Source: Casuarius casuarius (lineage: Eukaryota > Chordata > Aves > Casuariiformes > Casuariidae). From it: DNA of 64,000 nt. Shown here in pieces: positions 1 through 11,975 of this stretch. The position numbers and the translations under genes are program-made. The stretch is from contig PTFA01000274.1 in assembly GCA_003342895.1 (NCBI GenBank), forward strand, positions 144,780 through 208,779, read 5' to 3'. The notes under the pieces were generated by a model. It had not been told where the DNA came from. It saw only the letters and a list, made by a program, of their open reading frames with translations, and did not search any database. Every line of letters starts with the position of its first letter. Within the stretch, counting starts at the first letter, position 1.

Positions 1-2190
1 TTTCTCATGTTTCAAAACTGTGACTTTTTCATTGCATCTGAGGGGATGGAGAAGAAAAGGACTATGTATATCATGGAAATTGCATTCCTTTCTTTGTTCT
101 TTCATACTTCTGTTTTTCCCCTCCAAAAAATCAAAGTGGACAATTGGCACTCAAGAAACAGTTGAAATAAGACACCGTATCAATTTTCTCCATATGACAA
201 ACACACTTGAAATTTCGAGACATCTGACTCCAACGAAATGCACCAACAGGGTTCTAAACAATGCTCTCAACGATATCCATTTTCTGCTTTAAGTAGCCCG
301 TTATGCTTCCTTAATTAACCTATTTATTTTTAAATGTATGTATTAAATTATAATTAATTTATATACTATTACACATTGTATTGTAAGACCTAAAATCCTT
401 CAATTAAAACTGAAGTCCCACTGTGCCAGGTGCAATATAANCTGAAAAGTGTTCAGAACAACCTCAAAATGTGTTAACATGAGACAAGAGAACAGAGTAA
501 GTATTTAATTGAGCCAGTAAGATGACAGATTTGGAACTAGCCTTCAAAGAGACTGAGTAACGTCTCACAGCGACACATACAGCAAGTCCTTGGCAGGCCT
601 AAGAATTTAACTTGGTTCATCTATGAGCCAGTGCAAAGTCTTACCCTTCCCCCCACTTCACTGTGGGATTTAAGCAGGGCTTGGAATGGGCTAGACAGAT
701 GGATAAACTAATTCTAGGCCACAGCTTCTTCAAGAGATATAATCACCTGCCAGGGATAAAGAAAGGATGGGAGAGACCCTGGTTTACAAAAGGCTATTTT
801 CTCATTTCAAATCTCTGAGGAGTCTAACAGATACAACTGCATACACAATGGTGAAGCAGGATGAAAGCATTTTATCAGGTCTTCATGCCTGCAACACAGC
901 AAAAACAATGCTGCGCTAGTAGAAAAGAAAGGCTCTTTACTCCCCCTGCATAGTGAAAAAGATTATCTCATTTGGACATGTTCTAATTATCCATCCCCTC
1001 CCCTCCTCTCCTTCCCCCCAGAATGGATTTCCCTTTAGGAACCTCAGATCCTCCACATGGGAACAATCTTTCCCCTTAAGTAACAGTTATATTTGTGGCT
1101 ATTAACGACAGAGATTGGCCTCATGCCATTTTCATGCTGAAGAAAGGGGCATAGAATATACAATTCTTTTAAATTACGTCTTCTAGGATGAACAGTGGAA
1201 TCTTAACAATCGCAATAGAAAACTTCCTTAAGGAAACAATCAAATCTATGTCTAAGATTCATCATTGTGGAGAAATTTATTTCTCTGTCAATACCAGAGT
1301 AAACAGGTTTTCTCATCTTTCTCCTTGGGTATTGAAAGTCATTCATTTATAAACAGATATATAGATGTATTGCCATTTTCAACTGCTGAAACAATGCACT
1401 AGGAAGACAGTTAACAGCCTCTGGATACTAAATAAATTTCCTGCTTTATTGAGTGAGGTGAATACAAAGAGATGAAGCACTAAATCCTGCCCATGGCATG
1501 CCATCTCTATCTTATGTTGTCATTCTGGCAAAAATTACATCTAACTCAGCCCAAGTAAACTCTATCCAGCAACAATCCTATTAAAAATGTTGAGGAAGAT
1601 TTTTCTCTCAGTTACATCAATGTAAATCTGGGAACTCCAAGCACTAGTGTGCATCCACAGCTGAAGATACTGACAACAACACGCCTGAGAGGAGAACTGC
1701 ATCTGATACCCTGAGTAGCTTGCACCACACACTTCACCAATATAGAGAATCTGTATGAGCGACTTAGCCTATATAACCTGAATTCTCCTAGGTCATCGTA
1801 CAAAAGATAGCAGTTTGAAAAATATGGTTTCAGAAAGTTACAACCGTAAGTGCATTAAATCAATAATCACTTTCATACCTGTACGTCCCTCCAGAGATTC
1901 ACTCCATTAGCCCTTTCCATCCTCAGCAACTACAGTCCCAACGTACTGCAGCAGCTATTTGCTGCCAGGCACACACAAGACTCACAGCTACCTTAGAGTA
2001 TTATATATACACACAATAAACCCTGAAAATAGTAATAATTGAACAGATCATTTGTAGTATTTTAGGTAGCCACAACACAGAACAAGGCCATATCCAAGTG
2101 CATCCAGTTGTAGCAGTTGAACAATTTTATTTCCTCCTTAGCACAGTCCATTAGATCACTATCAGGGGCAACTTGATTTTTATTTTTTTT
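1..2190. other. unique non-coding DNA, no gene seen
   Basis: AT-rich sequence with stop codons scattered in all frames. The longest open frames (90 codons at 20-292 plus, 63 codons at 1612-1803 minus) have no recognisable domain and no convincing splice-site pair. No transposon tail, RNA gene or tandem array was recognised. Confidence 0.6.
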
Positions 2191-2199
2191 ATATATATA

Positions 2200-2244
<45 letters not shown>

Positions 2245-2312
2245 GTGTGTGTGTGTGCGCATATATATATATATACACACACACACACGTGTGTGTGTGT
2301 GCGCGTGCATAT
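2191..2312. repeat. compound AT/GT/AC microsatellite with two palindromic blocks
   Basis: The tract runs (AT)n, (GT)5, (AT)n, then an (AC)7 block followed directly by a GT block (centre 2244/2245), CGC, an (AT)7 spacer, then a second (AC)7-GT block (centre 2288/2289). The AC-to-GT junctions make each block self-complementary, and the two blocks are offset by exactly 44 bp, so a 44-bp unit has been tandemly duplicated. The short open frames over it are repeat translations, not genes. Alternating purine-pyrimidine tracts of this kind can adopt cruciform or Z-DNA forms, which is inference here. Confidence 0.97.
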
Positions 2313-5306
2313 AGAAGGAGAGAGCACCATTTTGAAGTGACTGGACCTACTTTCGGAAGAACAGCAATGACATTTAGTACTTTGTATTTGGATTTATGTC
2401 ACGGAACACCAGAGTTTTTCAATCACATCAGCTAAGAGACAGAGATAAGATAAGGCCAGAAAAGGAATTACATGGGATATACCCTGGTATAATTTGGCTT
2501 TTTGGTCGCGGTGGGGGGCGGGGATCAGAAGCGCCCACAGAAAACCCTAGTGATTGTAAGATTTCATCTTAAAAGCAACTTATTTACTGGGAGTCAAAAT
2601 TGAGATAAGATTTCAAAAAGTCTCTCTGTGGCTTAAAAGCTTGAATCCCATTTTCAGACCNGACTTAAGCACTCAGAAACCTAAGTTCAAGTTTTGAATG
2701 CCTGGGTGCTTAAAAGCAGCTGAGATTTTTATGGTCTTGTTTTGCTTTTTTAAGAGAGGTCCTATTAAATACCTACATCACATTTGAAAATGGACATTTA
2801 TATTCTTGAACACTTGAAAATTTTACATTGGACTATAACTTCTCAAGCACATTAAGAGATATGTATGCCACCTATATCTGGCTTTTCTAAAAGCTCAAGA
2901 GCTATTTTCACAAAAGCTCTGACTTTTCTAAAACAGGCACATAAGAATACTCCAGGGAAATAATGTAGGACACTATCAACTGCCAGTATTATATCTCAGG
3001 TTAACTATTTTTCTTTAGTCGTTTCTACAGTATCTGGCGCGATGAGCCCTGATGCTAATTGGGGTCCCTAGGTCTAATGGTGAGGACTGAATGGTTATGT
3101 GACCCATTCAGAACCGCAGCAAAGCAGGGGCAGTTTCCTCAGACCTCCTTTCTCAAAGTCCTATCCTTTAACCATCAATGTGACAGTTGCCTCTGGCTGA
3201 ATGACATTTTGGGTGTAGGAAGTGAAAAGAAAGTTTTCCACAACTATATAAAACACTGAGTCACGGTAACAGCTACAAAAATAATACCTTCCACTACTTC
3301 AAGGGAGGGTTTCTTCCCTCCTGGCCTTCCTTGACTGTGTGTTGCACCGTTTACAACAAGGCAGCAGATTTTCAGACTGTAATCAGATGGAAACGGAGAC
3401 CAGTGGCAGCATCCGCTACAAGTTAATTAGCTCTCCTTGGCTCCAGAACAGCTGTTGATTTTGGTTTAGGTATTATCTTCACTTCATTTTTTTTTTTTTT
3501 TTAACCATTTGTTCAGTGGACCAGAAGATGGGGAGCTCTGGGCATTTGGTGTTTGATACAAAGCCATGCCAATGTTTGAAATCTCAGCTATTAAACCATA
3601 TGCTCTGCTANAGGAAAAGTTCCCAAGCAGGACCGTGTTTGAGCAGCAATGAATAGGAGAGAAGTGGTAGGCTTGGGCTGGTTACCATGGCAAAAATAAA
3701 ATCTGATTTAATAGATATTGAGTGCGTCTGTAGCTCTTGCTTTGGGTGTTTCTAAAAAGCACTTCTCCCTCTNCTTCTGCTCCCATCTAACCTCACCTTC
3801 ATAAACCTAAGTTTAACCAGTTTAACAGAAGTTGGAAAAGCCACTGGCACACTCATACCATTCTCCTTTACTGGACATGATGCCTTTGTTATAATCATAC
3901 ACTGGAAATAAGCAGTGGCAGAGCTGCCAGATATAGAGAGAACAGATGAAACCAGATGTAGATTCTTTGGTAATGATGGGGCCAGTTTGGTCTTTGTTCT
4001 CTGTTAATTTTCTGTCTACTTAGTTCAGACGCGCAATGTGAAGCCAACAACACGCTAGATGCACATGCAGTCATGTACTTTGGGCAAGTACAACAGCAAT
4101 TTTGCAGCCATCATTCTTCATTAGCAATCTAGAAAGACATTTAGTCCCTTAGCCTATCTGCAAAGCCTCCAACAGTGAAAAGGAGATCGTTTATGCATGC
4201 GTGGTATGAATGTCTTCGTACTAGGAGTTATGCTGAGAACAACACTGGACAACAAATAGAGCCAGATCCTTTCTGCACAAAAATGGGATGAAGTACTGAA
4301 TTGGAAGAATTTTGGCTCAGATTACTATAAAGTTCTATTCAGTTCAGGTGAGCTCTGAGGCAACACAGCTTGTAGCTGTAGTTAGCTATCCTCCTGTTAG
4401 TAAGTACTAGCTTTCTCTTGTAGCTGTATGTTATGCAAAATGGTGGCTTGAGTTTGTACAGTAACTCACAAAATGAACTGAGAGAGACTCCTAGGAACGA
4501 GTCCTGCACCGTAACGACTACNGCTGATCATGAGAGAACTCCCAATCCAATACACCATCTCTAGACACTCATCAGTCCTTTTTAAAAAGAAATACAGACA
4601 TGCTCAGAAAAAGCACATGCTCAGAAAACTAGCTGAATTATAACAACCTAGNGATCTTAGTTGTCTTGGAATCTAATAAGCATACGGAGACTGATGTAGT
4701 TATGGGTTGTCACCACCATGATTTGAATGATGAGTTTGATAATCAGTATATGACCATCTACAGTTGAAAAAAAGAAGCTTTGTAGAAATAGCAAACCAAT
4801 CAGCAGATGGCAAACAGATGGATGCAAGATTCAGAGATATGTACATACAAAACTTAATTGAAATGAAAGCTATTATTCATTGCCATAAATTCAGCTTGGG
4901 TGGATGAAAGGCAACATCCTTAAGTAATGGGAAAAATGGTTTTAAATAATTAAAGGCTCTATTTATGAATGTCTCCTGAAGTATTCATGAGAANCTCTTC
5001 GTAGAGACAACAAAGATTATATTGCTTCCAAGTGACAAGAAAAGGTATTCACTGAGATATAACCCCTATGGATGAAAGCAGAAACTGACAGTTTTAGGAG
5101 GCTAGAGGGTAGGTAAGAAATCCCAGCTCTTGGGTTGGAATATCAAATTGAAAGTATTTACATGGATTATAACATTCTTTTTCAGAATAACATAAACAGT
5201 TCTGAGTACAAAAAATACTGTTCATCCTTAGATTGTGAAATGGTTCCAAACAACATATCAGACCGCAATGCTAACCAAAAGCGTGTTACAGCAAGTGGGA
5301 AAAGAG
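2313..5306. other. unique non-coding DNA, no gene seen
   Basis: No credible exon or repeat family was recognised. A small GC-rich patch at about 2505-2535 contains a GC-box-like GGGGGCGGGG. A poly(T) run lies near 3487-3502. A 14-bp near-tandem duplication (ACATGCTCAGAAAA) occurs at about 4599-4628. Confidence 0.55.
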
Positions 5307-5340
5307 TTTTGCTGTAGAATACCTTTTGCTGTAGAATACC
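5307..5340. repeat. perfect 17-bp tandem duplication
   Basis: The unit TTTTGCTGTAGAATACC occurs at 5307-5323 and again at 5324-5340 without mismatch, about 75 bp before the GAA array. This is consistent with recent replication slippage. Confidence 0.95.
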
Positions 5341-5415
5341 TTAAGCTCCTTCACCAACTCTCCAGCAATTAGAACCCTGGATCCCGTGACCCAGCTCTCA
5401 GACAGACACAGGAAA

Positions 5416-5490
5416 GAAGAAGAAGAAGAAGAAGAAGAAGAAGAAGAAGAAGAAGAAGAAGAAGAAGAAGAAGAAGAAGAAGAAGAAGAA
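5416..5490. repeat. perfect (GAA)25 trinucleotide repeat
   Basis: Twenty-five uninterrupted GAA units (75 bp). The open frames crossing it translate to poly-Glu, poly-Ser, poly-Leu or poly-Phe and are artefacts of the repeat. Homopurine-homopyrimidine GAA tracts can form intramolecular triplexes, and the human FXN intron expansion is the known example. Nothing here links this locus to FXN. Confidence 0.98.
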
Positions 5491-5719
5491 AAACCAAAAA
5501 AACCACCAGGTTCGTTCCCACACACAAACAACCATTCGAAAGAAAAGACTTTCTCCCATTATTACAAAAAAGCTTGGGATGCCATAACATTTCAAAAATT
5601 TGTGGATAAGTCAAACAGAATATATTTGCCTTCAGCTCCATCTATTCTCATGCCTAGTTCAAAGCTCATTCCTTAGTTGTTCTTCTCTTGAATTTTAAAT
5701 AAAGTATCCATCCATTTCT

Positions 5720-5767
5720 CCTANCCCCTGATTCGATACTTTTCCTACCCCCTGATTCGATACTTTT
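5720..5767. repeat. 24-bp tandem duplication
   Basis: Two adjacent 24-bp copies (5720-5743 and 5744-5767) share the core CTGATTCGATACTTTT. The only difference is an N in the first copy where the second has C, so the copies may be identical. The position is about 230 bp past the GAA array. Confidence 0.95.
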
Positions 5768-8440
5768 AAGTGATACTTCTCACAAATAGGTTTGTATGAA
5801 TAGTTAACAAATGGACATTTGTATCTGTTTGGAGAAAAAAAATCTGAAGACTCAGCAAAATCATACAACGGGGNATGCCAAAAAGTTAAGACTTTTTTTT
5901 AAACCATTTTTTTTAAAAGGATGTAGATTCCACAACAAAGAGATACAGAGGATATATATGCTTGGAAAAACTGTGTTCTGGGTCAGGCAAGCTATTGTTC
6001 AACCATCAAACTCTAGAATCAAGACCTTTGATTTCTCCAGTTGGTTTGCTTTGTTATGCTTTATAAAGTTATATAATACATTTCAAACGAGCATTCTAAT
6101 CACTCTTTGAAAAGATTCTTTAACTGTAAACAAACAACTATTTCTTGCATTGTAACACAGTGCTTATTCAGGGANTGGTATCATTGTTGTACGTTTTTCT
6201 TTTCCAAGGACTGCCAAGCAAAAGGGCTCAAGCTTGCTCCTAGGAAATCAACAGCACAGCATCACACCTTAGCATGATATTCAAACTGCTTCCTGATACT
6301 AGACTAAACAAAATTTCCCAAACTTACTTTGATTCCAACAAAATCTGAGAGATCCTGGCAACTCATATGACATTCTCCAGTGTTTTGAATATAGGGCCCA
6401 CAGGGTCTGAACTCGAGGATCTCAAATTCCTGCAGTCTCTCCGGGATTTCTGTGCAACCTTCAGATGCTTAGCCCCATGGGGCAGTCTGTCCCTGGGACA
6501 ATCCCACTGCAGAAGTACAGCTGCAGAAGTAAGCAATGAACGCTAGCAAGGAATGTCAGCGAGCGCAAGAAAAAGTGCTCAAAATCCTGTCACTTGTATA
6601 TATTATAACATAGGAGGAAGAGAGCAGGATTTACTGTATATTCCTCTCCTTCCTCTAGGAAGGAAGAAGGGAGACACAGACCTCTTATCATCCTCAACAG
6701 TCAGCACGTTCTGCAGTGAAAGAGACACAGACAGAATTGTCAAGTTCCTTGACACAGGCCCAGGCCACTTCCTTGGTAGAGTTAGTGCACCACTACGGAT
6801 CAAGGGCTGATNATGAGCTATGATGCCAGGGGTTATGCCACCACAGTACAGCAGGTAACAGAAATCTACTGTGTTTGCAACGTTTGCTATTCCAATCTAT
6901 GGTGCTCAGCTTCTTCTGCTCTACTATCCATTCTTCCACCTGCAAAGAATGGGTTAGACTTGCTGTCAGTTTGGTTCCGTTCTTGATCAGTCTGGGTGCA
7001 GAGAAGGGGAAATAGTCCCTAGATGCAGATTTGTCCCATCACCAAGCTCTCATCTCTGACAAAAAACCTTGTAACTCTGCCTCTAGCACACGAAGGCAGA
7101 CGCTAAGATTAAGGGAATATTATTAGCTGGGTTGGAACATAGCCAAAAACACTCCCCCCCTCTCTTTAACAAAAATAAAAGAATGTAACAGGTGCTTGTT
7201 TCTGAACTGCATATAATGGAGCAGAACCAAATTTTAAAGAATTTGAATACAATATTCATCTCCTGCACCTTTAGAAGGATAAAGCAGGTCTCAAATCACA
7301 CACAGGCAGATATTTTCTCTATTGCAGACTACTGTTTGCTTGTTTGTTTTTTCAAACAGATGAACTGCATTCCACTCTGCTACCTAGCAGACCAATAAGC
7401 CCAAGTTCAAGACGAGAAAAAGCTACTTTTCAGTACAACTTAAACCTCCTGATTCTCNACAGGACCTGGAACCCAAGGACAAAGGATAAACCCAGGACAA
7501 AGCAACATCATATAGCCTGGAGACCCTGGGGAGAGGCCTACGCAGCCCCAGCTCTAACAAGTATGTACCTATGAAGTAGCAGCTGGAACTTTAAACTAAT
7601 TCTGGCACTCCAGCCATTTACCCCAAGGGCTCAGAGATACTGCAGACATCATCTGCCCTTCCCTAGAGGTACATTTTCTTGTGCTGCACCTGCTTTTGCT
7701 GGCAAACAGGCCCAAGCTTGCTCTTATGGTGAAATAAGTCAAGCCTTCCATAGACGTGGAGACCCTAGAGAATATGACATTGGCCTGATTTGACATGGAA
7801 GAAATTGCAGGTTTTAATGAACCAATGACTTCCAGAAATTGGAGAATTCATTTGCAGAAGCACATACAGATGCCATTTGTTTGTTCAACTCTCCACTGTG
7901 TGCATCCCTTAGGTAACAGGGCAGTACACTCCAAGCAAACAAATCCTTTGCTGTGTCACTGCTGCTGAATGAACTGTGCATAGCCGCTTGGGAAAACATC
8001 CTGCCAATCGCAGACTGGCAGTTAAGCTCCAAGGTTTCTCTCTTTCTCTCCCTCTGTTTTTCTATAATTAAAAAAAAACGGACAACCTCCATGCAGGCTT
8101 CTGAATGTGCCTGCCATCCACAAACCCAATTTCACACAATGACAGCCTGATNAATCTTCTTCTTTTGTTTCAATAGCATACGGCCTCCATTCAACTGTGG
8201 AATATGGTGGAATCTTGCTGAGAACACATCTGTCAGCATTGCAGTGTGAATAAAGGAATACGGCAAATTTTCNTATGATTGTATCTGTATTTATATGGTT
8301 GCGTGCCTATCTAGCACTCCATACACATGTAGTATAGAACAGTCAGTATAGTAATGCCTTTAATATTGAGAAACATCTGCGATCCCAGTCCCTTCAGCAT
8401 CAAAATGCAACAGGAAAGTCATCTTTTTGCCCATGGAGAT
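5768..8440. other. unique non-coding DNA, no gene seen
   Basis: No repeat family or exon was recognised. Open frames of 60-99 codons (for example 5811-6110 plus and 7814-8092 minus) have no domain signature. An open stretch on both strands at 6553-6810 has no splice support. Confidence 0.5.
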
Positions 8441-8565
8441 ACCATTATTCCTACAGATAGCACTCAGGTAAGGAAGGATTTTATGACTTGTCCGAGGTCA
8501 CACAGAAAACTTCTGATAGAGCTGGGAATTAAGCCAACATCTCACACCAATGACTAAGTCACCCT
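8441..8565 (+). repeat. MIR-like ancient SINE remnant
   Basis: The block ACTTGTCCGAGGTCACACAG (8486-8505) followed by 'AGAGCTGGGAATTAAGCC' closely follows the MIR core and 3' pattern 'acttgcccaaggtcacacag ... agagctgggattcgaaccc'. The preceding 'CCATTATTCCTACAGATAG' fits the upstream MIR segment. The copy is heavily diverged. Assignment is from recalled consensus; a RepeatMasker run would settle the subfamily. Confidence 0.75.
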
Positions 8566-11500
8566 CACCCCTTATTCTCAGAGGTCTATCTTCTTTCTTT
8601 TCAGGGTCTCAATCATAACAACTATGGGCCATCCTTAGTACTTCGGTGAGAGCAAAATGGCAAACTCTGAGGTACTCGCTCATTATCACAACAAAGTTCT
8701 ACTGTCTTGAATGAAACTGAAAGTTATCTTTTTGCTCAGTTCACCCGCTAAGAACTTCTTTAGTCCTTGGGTACACAGGTCTTGCGTTAGCTGTCCGCAT
8801 TCTAACCAGCTGTACTTTGGGAGGTCTGTATGAGAAAAGGTTGAGTAAAAACTGACTAACAACATATGTAGTTGGTCACTCATGTGAGCGACCACATTCC
8901 AATCTGTGCCAAGTTTTGGGTTGTTTACAGTTCTGATGATTCTTAGAGTTTTACAAGTTCTCATAATATTTGATGATATTCTTAATGCTTCATTTCTGGC
9001 ATTATGCCATTATGAGATGATCGCAGTTTTCATTGAAAAAAGGTTTCAAGACCTTCCATTTAAAACATGCCCATGAAATAAAGCCCCAAGACCTCCAAAA
9101 GCTAGGNCTCAAAAGAAATCAGTGTGTAGTAGTATTTTGACTGGGCTTGAAGGCTGGTTTTTGAACATCTGGGGCTGTCAGTGCTGCACTTAAATTACTT
9201 CACCACAAAATAATGAAAGGTCACAGTATTTCAATCAAGATATTCAGCCAGTATAAATCTTNTCTCTCTATGGAAGCAACTGGTGCTCTATAGATTTACA
9301 ACTGCTAAAGTCAGGCTCAATTTATAGTTTCAATATCAATAAATAAAATTTGGTGTCTTGGTTTTAAATATGTGAGAGCTAGAATTGTCTCTTCTTCAAG
9401 GGAGTGCAGCTACACTGCTTTTAATATAGTTCCTTCTATTTACAGTAACAGAGAAATTGACCCGCACTTGGGAATTTTCTAACAGTAAAAGCTATGCTTT
9501 GTACTCTTTTTTTCTTTTCCTCTCTGACTGGCTGCTTAAATTCCTGAAAATTGCTGAAGAAATCATTTGACTAATGAGTAGCCATACCAATCATTTTTGG
9601 TGAGAGCCACAGTGATGATCAGGAAGACAAAGACAAAAAAGGGGGTGGTGGTAGGGAATCTTCAGGTTCTTTAGGATAATTATAAACTGTGTCAAATAAG
9701 ACAAATATTTCAATTTCTCAGCAACATGTACCTTATGAATAAATGTGGGCTGTTTCAGTCACATCATGTCACAGGAAGTAGTCTGATCCGATATTTGCAG
9801 TCATATAATTAAACCTGGCATGTNATAATTAGAAAGGCCGTTTTACTCAGATACTTACTACAACATTTCTATTAGCTGTTGTCTTACATTAGCCATTCCT
9901 GGTTAAGTGATTATGGGGACCAAATCTAACTGCTTGCAAATACCCAAAGGATACAAAATAGAAGATGGAGAAAAATTATTTATGGTGGGTATGATTAAGA
10001 GCAATGTGAAGTGACTAAAAAGAATCGAAAATGAGTAAGTGGGGAGAAGCTCCCTACCAGAGAGTGAGACTGTAACACATGGTCCCAGTGGAGAGGATGA
10101 GGATAACTAACCAACGTGAGACAACTTAACGAGACCTTATGGAGTTGCTTTCTGAAATGTAAAAGGGAATTATACAGGGTATTTTAAAAATGCAATTAGG
10201 TACCTTATTTCCATAAACGAAGGAAAAAAAAAAAAGAATAGAATGTTTACACTTTGTTTGTCCCCTGGAAAATGTCTTTCTATATCCCTTTAATANACAA
10301 GTTTAAAAAAAAAATCTGAAGACTTTTTCTCATTAAATTTCAGTGGTCTTCATTTGCTTTTACAGAAAGGGCCCATCTACACCATGTAGAATGCCTTGAG
10401 CTAGTACAGACCAAAACTGTTAAGTCCACATGGCACAGAACCACATGCCGTTTCTGAGTAGCTTATCTCTGAGTGATAATACCTGTATAAACATTACTTT
10501 ATTACCTTCAGATACACATCCTGGCTCATACATGTTNAGCTTCACTGTCTCTGCACTGTGCTTCCTGTTCCAGAAAGTTGTAGTGCACCCACTGATAAGC
10601 CAACTGCAGAAGATGTCTCGTGCCACTTTTATTCTGCTCCAATGATGTAAAGAAACTTTAGAGTTATCAGAATGAAAGGCCCTTCTATACTGCCAGCACC
10701 ATGCGACAGGAATTTATACCCATGCTACAGTCAGTACAAGAACAACTACATTGCTTTAAAAAGAACATGCCGTACAGCAAAACATTTGAACTTGTAAAAA
10801 CTCAGTGTGGTACATTCCCTGCCCCACCATCACAGCATCTGAATCTCTAAAAATGTAGCATCTTTTCACTTGTAAGGTTCCATTCATACAGGGAAGTACC
10901 TGAAGAGTGGAGAATGATCTAACAGGAAAGCTATGACGATGCATCTTATGTGGCATATTTCTAGTGCTTTTTTGAAATGTCATCATGCCTTACAAGCAAA
11001 ATCGTCATCTGATGCCATTTTTGCAGAGNGCAAAGTATTTTTATCCTTCTGACTTTCAAAGAAAATCCTGAACACTAGGACCGGGTCTACCGATGAAGTC
11101 TCTTGAAATTCTGAGGCAATGTTAATCCTTACAAACACAACAGTCAGAAAACAATTTTTACCAAAAATAATAAATATTCACACCATGGTACTATCCTTCT
11201 TCTGTTAAACAGGTTTCACTATCAGTGAAAGTCGGTGCTAATGAGAACTGCAGTTCATGTGCCAGTGTGCAGTGAGACAATGAGGACTTTTGTACTACTG
11301 CATAAATATCAATATTGATAAAGTAGNAGAATCCAAAATACCAATAGACCTTTTCATTGTTCTTACCTAAGAACTTCCTGAGTTATGTTAAGTGGGCTGA
11401 GAAGTTAGAAAGGACTACAAACTCCGAAGCTTCATGCCAACAATTACATGCTTGGAGTCGGGAAGAAAACATCCCCTCCAGAGCAGAGCATTATATAATT

Positions 11501-11879
11501 GCCTATAATANGAATTTTTTTAACATCTTATTCTTAAGTACATAACACTGACTAACTACACACACAATTCGACTAATTCTGAATGGTTGTTTTTATGCCT
11601 CCCACTAAAAGAGAAGATGTTCAAAGCTACCTGTGGCATTTAGATGCTAAATTCTCATTAAAATTACTCACAGTGGAGCACCCTAATTCCCTAAGAATTT
11701 TTGAAAATCTCAGACCAAATACATACAAGTTCTATTCTTGCTGAAGGCTCCTAATGCACTTTACAAGTGTAACTGATTATATATAGAATACATTTCACTG
11801 AAATGTAGCTACCTCTGTGATGAAACATGGCATAGGAATACCCCATAAAAGTTTAAAGACTGGAAGTGAAGAATACCCA
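8566..11879. other. unique non-coding DNA, no gene seen
   Basis: AT-rich sequence with a poly(A) run near 10227-10238 and an A9 run near 10306-10314. The longest open frame is 92 codons (8686-8964 minus) with no domain. No RNA gene or transposon was recognised. Confidence 0.5.
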
Positions 11880-11975
11880 GGGGTAACTGGGTGAAACTTA
11901 ATGGCCTGTGATATANGGAAGTTCAGAGTAGATGATCTAATGGTCCCTTCTGGCCTCAGATGCTCTGAAATTAAA
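11880..11975 (+). repeat. old CR1-type LINE 3' tail
   Basis: The string 'TTAATGGCCTGTGATATA', then 'AGTAGATGATCTAATGG' and 'TCCCTTCTGGCCTCAGATG', follows the 3' end of the older sauropsid CR1 type ('...ggcctgtgttatacaggaggtcagactagatgatctaatggtcccttctggcct...'). Only the last 100 bp or so is recognisable and the 5' boundary is uncertain. It is non-autonomous and inactive. Confidence 0.8.

Noticed and set aside
2062..2435. Overlapping frames with Thr-His and Val-Cys repeats
   Set aside because: Translation of the AC/GT/AT microsatellite.
5386..5676. 96-codon frame with a long acidic run (poly-Glu)
   Set aside because: The run is a direct translation of the (GAA)25 array. The opposite-strand poly-Ser, poly-Leu and poly-Phe frames arise the same way.
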